From contig URVZ01000019.1 of NCBI GenBank assembly GCA_900551365.1, forward strand, positions 1 to 25,846: a stretch of 25,846 nucleotides of DNA, given 5' to 3'. The translations under genes and the position numbers were made by a program. The notes beneath the pieces are model-generated. The model worked only from the letters and a program-made list of their open reading frames with translations. It was not told where the DNA came from and did no database searches. This stretch comes from an uncultured Collinsella sp. (lineage in GTDB: Bacteria; Actinomycetota; Coriobacteriia; Coriobacteriales; Coriobacteriaceae). Each line of letters begins with the position of its first letter. Within the stretch, counting starts at the first letter, position 1. Positions 22,218 through 25,846 of the stretch are shown piece after piece.

Positions 22218-22298
22218 TATAATGAGCTTGCCACACAAGGAAAGCTCAAGCATCGCGGCGTACATAATTGAAAGGTAAACCCGCTAGCAGCGGGTTTA
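22218..22298 (+). promoter_or_regulatory. pta promoter and leader with terminator-like hairpin
   Basis: TATAAT at 22218-22223 predicts a start near 22230. GAGCTT/AAGCTC (22224-22229, 22242-22247) overlaps the start region and could form a stem if transcription begins early. TAAACCCGCT (22276-22285) pairs perfectly with AGCGGGTTTA (22289-22298) around a 3-nt loop and is followed by TTCG. It is terminator-like and lies 52 nt before the pta ATG. It could attenuate pta or end a small RNA of about 70 nt. Confidence 0.5.
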
Positions 22299-22350
22299 TT
22301 CGTGAACAGCCGGGCGCCTGGAGCTTAGCGAAACGCTTGTAAGGAGTAAC

Positions 22351-23331
22351 ATGAGCGATTTCCTAAACCGTATGAAGTCTGCCGCCAAGGCCGACCTTAA
22401 GACGATCGTCCTGCCCGAGGGCGAGGATCCGCGCACTATTGTCGCGGCCACCAAAATCATCGAGGAGGGCCTGGCAAAGATCGTCATCCTGGGCAACCCC
22501 GACGAGATCAACGTTCCCGGCGCTACCGTCATCGACCCGCGCAATGCCGAGAAGCACGAGGAGTACGCGCAGAAGTTTGCCGAGCTCCGCGCCAAGAAGG
22601 GCGTTACCATCGAGCAGGCTCGCGCCCAGGTGATGGACGCCACCTACTTTGGCACCATGATGGTCAAGATGGGCGATGCCGACGGCCTGGTCTCCGGCGC
22701 CTGCCACTCCACCGCCGACACCCTGCGCCCCGCGCTTCAGATCCTCAAGACCGCCCCGGGCACCAAGCTGGTCTCGGCCTTCTTCGTGATGTGCACCGAC
22801 ACCCCGCAGTTCGGCACTGACGGCACGCTGATCTTCGCCGACTGCGGCCTCAACATCAACCCGTCCTCCGACGAGCTCTCCGAGATCGCCATCGCCTCCG
22901 CTCACTCCTGGTCCACCTTCATGGGCAACGTTGAGCCGCACGTGGCCATGCTCTCCTACTCCACCATGGGCTCCGCTGGCGGCGAGGTCGCCAAGAAGGT
23001 CCAGGAGGCTGTGAAGTTCTGCAAGGAGAAGGCTCCCGAGCTCGCCATCGACGGCGACCTGCAGCTCGATGCCGCTATTGTCCCCACCGTCGCCCAGCTC
23101 AAGGCTCCCGGCTCCTCCGTTGCCGGCAAGGCCAACGTGCTCGTGTTCCCCGACCTCGAGGCCGGCAACATCGGCTACAAGCTGGTCCAGCGCTTCGCCG
23201 GCGCCGACGCCTACGGCCCCATCCTGCAGGGCATCGCCAAGCCGGTCAACGATCTGTCGCGCGGCTGCTCTGCCGACGACATCGTGGGTGTCGTGGCCAT
23301 CACCGCCGTCCAGGCTCAGATGGCTGAGTAG
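22351..23331 (+). CDS. pta: phosphate acetyltransferase
   Basis: Transfers acetyl from acetyl-CoA to phosphate, giving acetyl phosphate for acetate kinase, the main ATP-yielding end of mixed-acid fermentation. It is 326 residues, the short single-domain form. Typical features are LPEGEDPRTIVAATKI near the start, the DADGLVSGACHSTADTLRPALQ region, AHVAMLSYSTMG-like (PHVAMLSYSTMGSAGG) and FPDLEAGNIGYKLVQRFAGA towards the C-terminus. AAGGAG lies 6 nt before the ATG. It faces the ackA genes convergently rather than forming a pta-ackA operon. From about 22640 onward codons are almost all C/G-ending, as in a very highly expressed gene. Confidence 0.97.
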   Translation: MSDFLNRMKSAAKADLKTIVLPEGEDPRTIVAATKIIEEGLAKIVILGNPDEINVPGATVIDPRNAEKHEEYAQKFAELRAKKGVTIEQARAQVMDATYFGTMMVKMGDADGLVSGACHSTADTLRPALQILKTAPGTKLVSAFFVMCTDTPQFGTDGTLIFADCGLNINPSSDELSEIAIASAHSWSTFMGNVEPHVAMLSYSTMGSAGGEVAKKVQEAVKFCKEKAPELAIDGDLQLDAAIVPTVAQLKAPGSSVAGKANVLVFPDLEAGNIGYKLVQRFAGADAYGPILQGIAKPVNDLSRGCSADDIVGVVAITAVQAQMAE

Positions 23332-23346
23332 CGGACATATCCCCTC

Positions 23347-23473
23347 GGGACCCTACAGGGTAAAGCTCTGAAAACGTCCTCGGACATGCATGAAACCCCC
23401 GCTGCGCACTTCGTGCGGCGGGGGTTTCATGCGTCCTGCGGAATATTTTCAGAGCTTTACCCTGTAGGGTCCC
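23347..23473. repeat. long nested palindromic element C
   Basis: Perfect 28-bp arms (23347-23374 and 23446-23473, outer GGGACCCTACAGGG) enclose a 71-nt core. It contains CGTCCT, the stem GCATGAAACCCCCGC with its complement around CGCAC TTC GTGCG, and then CTGCGGAA. The GTCCT ... TGCGGAA frame is shared with elements A and B, but the stem sequence is different. It begins 16 nt after the pta stop and probably also ends pta transcription. Confidence 0.75.
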
Positions 23474-23502
23474 TGCCGCCACGTAGCAATCAGGGAATCC
23501 GG

Positions 23503-23816
23503 GGTGGACGGCGGCTTGGCTACGAGCTGGAGCTGAAAATCTGAATGGATGGGTGCCGTTGCTGGGAGCGAAGGCGTTGCTAATGATGATCACTTTGGAG
23601 ATTGAAAGGCCGGTGGGCTTCGGCGGTTGTTGTGCCGGAAACTACATCCCAGTTTGGAGGCGGATTGTGGGATGTGGCTTCCGCTTGGGGCCTGTTTGGG
23701 AAACTTTGGGACGGAATTTTGCTTTATTGTGGGTCGCACTTTCCGCAACGTGCCTCAACCGGAAAGCGTGTCCCAGTATTTGCGCTCGAAATGGGATGGG
23801 GTTTCCGCCGTCCACC
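23503..23816. repeat. cluster of degenerate 18-nt motifs bounded by 12-bp inverted repeats
   Basis: GGTGGACGGCGG (23503-23514) and CCGCCGTCCACC (23805-23816) are perfect inverted repeats. Between them CCGGAAA..ATCCCAG-like units occur near 23635 and 23759, and reverse-complement units (TGGGATG..CTTCCGC type) near 23668, 23706, 23730 and 23791. Adjacent opposite units can form hairpins. No convincing gene: the long plus-strand frame from 23627 runs antisense through ackA. Confidence 0.5.
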
Positions 23817-23823
23817 TGCTAGT

Positions 23824-23859
23824 AAAAAGGCCTCCGGAGCCGTTGCTCTGGAGGCCTTT
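23824..23859 (-). terminator. intrinsic terminator of ackA
   Basis: AAAGGCCTCCgGAGC (23826-23840) pairs with 23845-23859 over 15 positions with one G-U (plus) or A-C (minus) mismatch. The minus strand ends TTTTT. It lies 23 nt past the ackA stop and may serve both directions. Confidence 0.8.
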
Positions 23860-23881
23860 CGTTTACTTGCAAATGCGCGCG

Positions 23882-25060
23882 TTAGTTGTTCTTGGTCAGG
23901 CGCTCGACGTCGTGGGCGATCATGTATTCCTCGTCGGTGGGGATGACCATAACCGTGACGGAAGAGCCGGCGGCGCTGATGACCTGTGGGCCGTTGCCCA
24001 CGGCCTCGCGGTTCTTGTTGTTGTCGATGCGCACGCCCAGCCACTCAAAGCAGTCGCAGAAGGCCTTGCGGATCGACCAGTCGTTCTCGCCGATGCCGGC
24101 GGTAAAGGTAATGGTGTCCACGCCCGCCATGGAAGCGATCATGGAACCGGCCTGCTGCATGGCCTTATAGGCGAACATATCGAAGGCGAGCAGGCAGCGC
24201 TCGTCGCCCTCGGAGGCGCGCGTGCGGATGTCGCGGGCGTCGTTGGAAATGCCCGAGATGGCAAGCAGACCAGACTGCTTGTTCATCATGTCATCGACTT
24301 CCTGGTAGCTGTAGCCGCCCTCGCGCTGCAGGTAGCACACGGTGGCCGGGTCGATGGAACCACAACGGGTGCCCATCATCAGGCCATCGAGCGGCGTGAG
24401 ACCCATCGTGGTGTCGCGGCACACGCCGTCCTCGATAGCAGCGAGCGAAGCACCGTTACCCAAGTGGCACGAAAGCAGACGGTGGCAGCGCGAACCCAGG
24501 ATCTCCTTGGCCATCATCCACTCATAGCGGTGGCTCGTGCCGTGGGCGCCGTACTTGCGCACGTGGTACTTGTCGCAAACGTCCTTGGGCAGCGCGTAGG
24601 TGTAGGCAACCTCGGGCATGGTCATGTGGAACGAGGTGTCGAAGACCGCCACGTTGGGCAGCTCCGGATACTTCTCACGGCAATACTCAATCGCTGCGGC
24701 CTCGCCGTAGTTGTGCAGCGGAGCAAGCGGTGCCACCTCAAGAATCTTGGCCATAACCTCGTCGTCGACAACCGCGGAATCATCGAAGTGCCAGCCGCCC
24801 TGAACGATACGATGCCCAATGCCATCAATCGTAAAGTCGGTCTTCTCGAGCTCCTCGAGCACGCGAGCGATAGCAGAGCGATGATCGGGGAAAGGGACCT
24901 CCTCGGTCTGCTTAGCGCCACCGTTCTCGGAGTGGCCAAAGATGCCCATGTCCGATCCGATACGCTCGCAGTTGCCCTTGGCGAAAACCTTGCGGGTATC
25001 GGTATCCAAAAGCTGATATTTAAGGCTTGAGCTGCCGGCGTTGACAACAAGTACGTTCAT
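23882..25060 (-). CDS. ackA: acetate kinase
   Basis: Acetate kinase makes ATP and acetate from acetyl phosphate and ADP. At 392 residues it is full length. The ASKHA-fold motifs are complete: NVLVVNAGSSSLKY (phosphate loop), GHRIVQGG, FDTSFHMTMP with the catalytic aspartate, KYGAHGTSHRY, HLGNGASL, MGTRCGSIDPA with the catalytic arginine, and FTAGIGEND near the C-terminus. AAGGAG lies 7 nt before the ATG. It is followed by its own terminator and faces pta. A second acetate kinase gene lies directly upstream on the same strand, with a terminator between, so the two are likely separate transcripts. Confidence 0.97.
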   Translation of the reverse strand: MNVLVVNAGSSSLKYQLLDTDTRKVFAKGNCERIGSDMGIFGHSENGGAKQTEEVPFPDHRSAIARVLEELEKTDFTIDGIGHRIVQGGWHFDDSAVVDDEVMAKILEVAPLAPLHNYGEAAAIEYCREKYPELPNVAVFDTSFHMTMPEVAYTYALPKDVCDKYHVRKYGAHGTSHRYEWMMAKEILGSRCHRLLSCHLGNGASLAAIEDGVCRDTTMGLTPLDGLMMGTRCGSIDPATVCYLQREGGYSYQEVDDMMNKQSGLLAISGISNDARDIRTRASEGDERCLLAFDMFAYKAMQQAGSMIASMAGVDTITFTAGIGENDWSIRKAFCDCFEWLGVRIDNNKNREAVGNGPQVISAAGSSVTVMVIPTDEEYMIAHDVERLTKNN

Positions 25061-25128
25061 GAGACTCCTTCGCAGTGCAATACGGTCGACGCAGGCCCCT
25101 TAAGGCGGCCGCATTTTAATAAGAAGTT

Positions 25129-25151
25129 ATCATATCTTGATAAATAGATAT
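25129..25151 (-). promoter_or_regulatory. candidate ackA promoter and small dyad
   Basis: TATGAT on the minus strand (25129-25134) is a fair -10, about 70 nt upstream of the ackA ATG. ATATCT/AGATAT (25132-25137 and 25146-25151) form a 6-bp inverted repeat with 8-nt spacing overlapping it, a possible operator. The -35 is poor. Confidence 0.3.
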
Positions 25152-25173
25152 CAGCATATCGCCCAACGAGCGC

Positions 25174-25219
25174 AAAAGAGGGGCCGAACGGCGCTCGGTC
25201 GTCCAGCCCCTCCCCTCTT
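25174..25219 (-). terminator. intrinsic terminator of the upstream acetate kinase gene
   Basis: AAGAGGGG (25176-25183) pairs with CCCCTCTT (25212-25219), with an inner CCGA/TCGG stem; the minus strand ends CTCTTTTG. It begins 5 nt past the stop of the partial acetate kinase gene. Confidence 0.7.
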
Positions 25220-25223
25220 GCAA

Positions 25224-25846
25224 TTACTTGCCGTTGACGATGCGCTCGACGTCGGAAGCGATCATGAACTCCTCGTCCGTAGGGATGACGAAAATCTTGA
25301 CCTTGGAATCCTTGGCGGACAGGCACCAAGCGCCGTCGCCACGCAGGGCATTACGGGCGTGATCCATCTTGACGCCCATAAAGGCCAGACGATCGGCCAC
25401 GCCAGCGCGAACGGCCGGAGCGTGCTCGCCGATGCCGGCGGTAAAGACCAGGGTGTCCATGCCGCACATGGAGGTGGCCATCTCGGCGGCCTTAGCGGCA
25501 ATCTTGTAGACGAACATATCGAAGGCGAGCTGAGCCTCGGGGTCACCAGCAGCGGCGAGCTCCTCAACGTTGCGGCAGTCGTTGGTCTTGCCACCGGTCA
25601 CAGCCAAAAGGCCAGACTTCTTGTTCATCATCTCGTCGACCTCGTCGAAGGTGTAGCCACCCTCGCGCTGCAGGTAGCACACGGTAGCCGGGTCGATGGA
25701 GCCGCAGCGGGTGCCCATCATGACGCCGTCGAGCGGCGTCAAGCCCATGGTGGTGTCCATGCACTTGCCGTCCTCGATGGCGCACAGGGAAGCGCCGGAG
25801 CCGATATGGCACACGACGACCTTGCGGGCCTCGCCGTTGGTCATCT
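25224..25846 (-). CDS. ackA: acetate kinase, second gene (partial, N-terminus beyond window)
   Basis: The C-terminal 206 or so residues of a second acetate kinase; the 5' part lies past the right edge. The in-frame ATG at 25844 is internal, since the next residues (EARKVVVCHIGSGASL) align with the middle of the downstream ackA. The motifs HIGSGASL, MGTRCGSIDPA, GLLAVTGGKTNDCR, FTAGIGEHAPAV and the C-terminal IPTDEEFMIASDVERIV are intact. It is clearly homologous to the gene at 23882-25060 but differs at many positions, especially around the C-terminal third, so it is an older paralogue rather than a recent copy. Either gene may prefer a different acyl substrate such as propionate, which the sequence does not show. 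Confidence 0.93.
   Translation of the reverse strand, partial: MTNGEARKVVVCHIGSGASLCAIEDGKCMDTTMGLTPLDGVMMGTRCGSIDPATVCYLQREGGYTFDEVDEMMNKKSGLLAVTGGKTNDCRNVEELAAAGDPEAQLAFDMFVYKIAAKAAEMATSMCGMDTLVFTAGIGEHAPAVRAGVADRLAFMGVKMDHARNALRGDGAWCLSAKDSKVKIFVIPTDEEFMIASDVERIVNGK

Noticed and set aside
23347..23816. CRISPR array
   Set aside because: The repeated units are degenerate, lie in both orientations with irregular spacing, and no cas gene is present.
23627..25030. 467-codon plus-strand open frame
   Set aside because: Most of it is antisense to ackA; its first part runs through the repeat cluster and the ackA terminator, with no ribosome site.

Overview
The window looks like chromosomal DNA of a high-GC, anaerobic, gut-type actinobacterium of the class Coriobacteriia, most likely Collinsella or a close relative. 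This is inferred from gene content (two arginine deiminase genes, an acetate-forming pta/ackA pair with a second ackA, a UDP-galactopyranose mutase, a DUF1846 protein), from strong G/C-ending codon bias and from clear AGGAGG-type ribosome sites. It was not confirmed by any database search. No phage, transposase, CRISPR array, rRNA or tRNA was seen.

Layout. 1-330 is non-coding and holds operator-like direct repeats, a terminator-like hairpin and a perfect 24-bp inverted repeat. 331-5184 (all minus) carries xerD, pyrG, a small winged-helix protein and a DUF1846 protein. 5741-12804 (all minus) is an arginine deiminase (ADI) region: arcA copy 2, a PLP aminotransferase, arcA copy 1, ornithine carbamoyltransferase and a YfcC-family carrier. 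No carbamate kinase is present. 13362-19520 (all plus) holds polyphosphate kinase, a RumA-type rRNA methyltransferase, a DJ-1/PfpI protein, Maf and a P1-family peptidase. 19893-22119 (minus) is a translationally coupled glf and glycosyltransferase pair. 22351-23331 (plus) is pta. 23882-25060 and 25224-25846 (minus) are two acetate kinase genes, the second cut by the window edge.

How it works together. ADI removes the guanidino nitrogen of arginine as ammonia, and ornithine carbamoyltransferase cleaves citrulline to ornithine and carbamoyl phosphate. The carrier probably moves arginine-pathway substrates or products. Pta and AckA yield ATP from acetyl-CoA. Both modules fit a fermentative, amino-acid-using lifestyle.

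Most notable observations. (1) The two arcA genes appear identical at nucleotide level across CDS plus ribosome site, although their promoters have diverged. (2) Both arcA promoters carry a pair of 9-bp ACCGTTC-type direct repeats with 21-bp period, placed upstream of a weak -35 and a TATAA(A/C) -10. This is the arrangement expected for a LytTR-family response regulator. (3) Three intergenic elements (19533-19657, 19751-19860, 23347-23473) share a related core hairpin enclosed in perfect 21-29 bp arms whose sequence differs at each locus. Two of them show compensatory changes in the inner stem. (4) A 314-nt segment beside the third element contains about six copies of a degenerate 18-nt motif in both orientations and is bounded by 12-bp inverted repeats.
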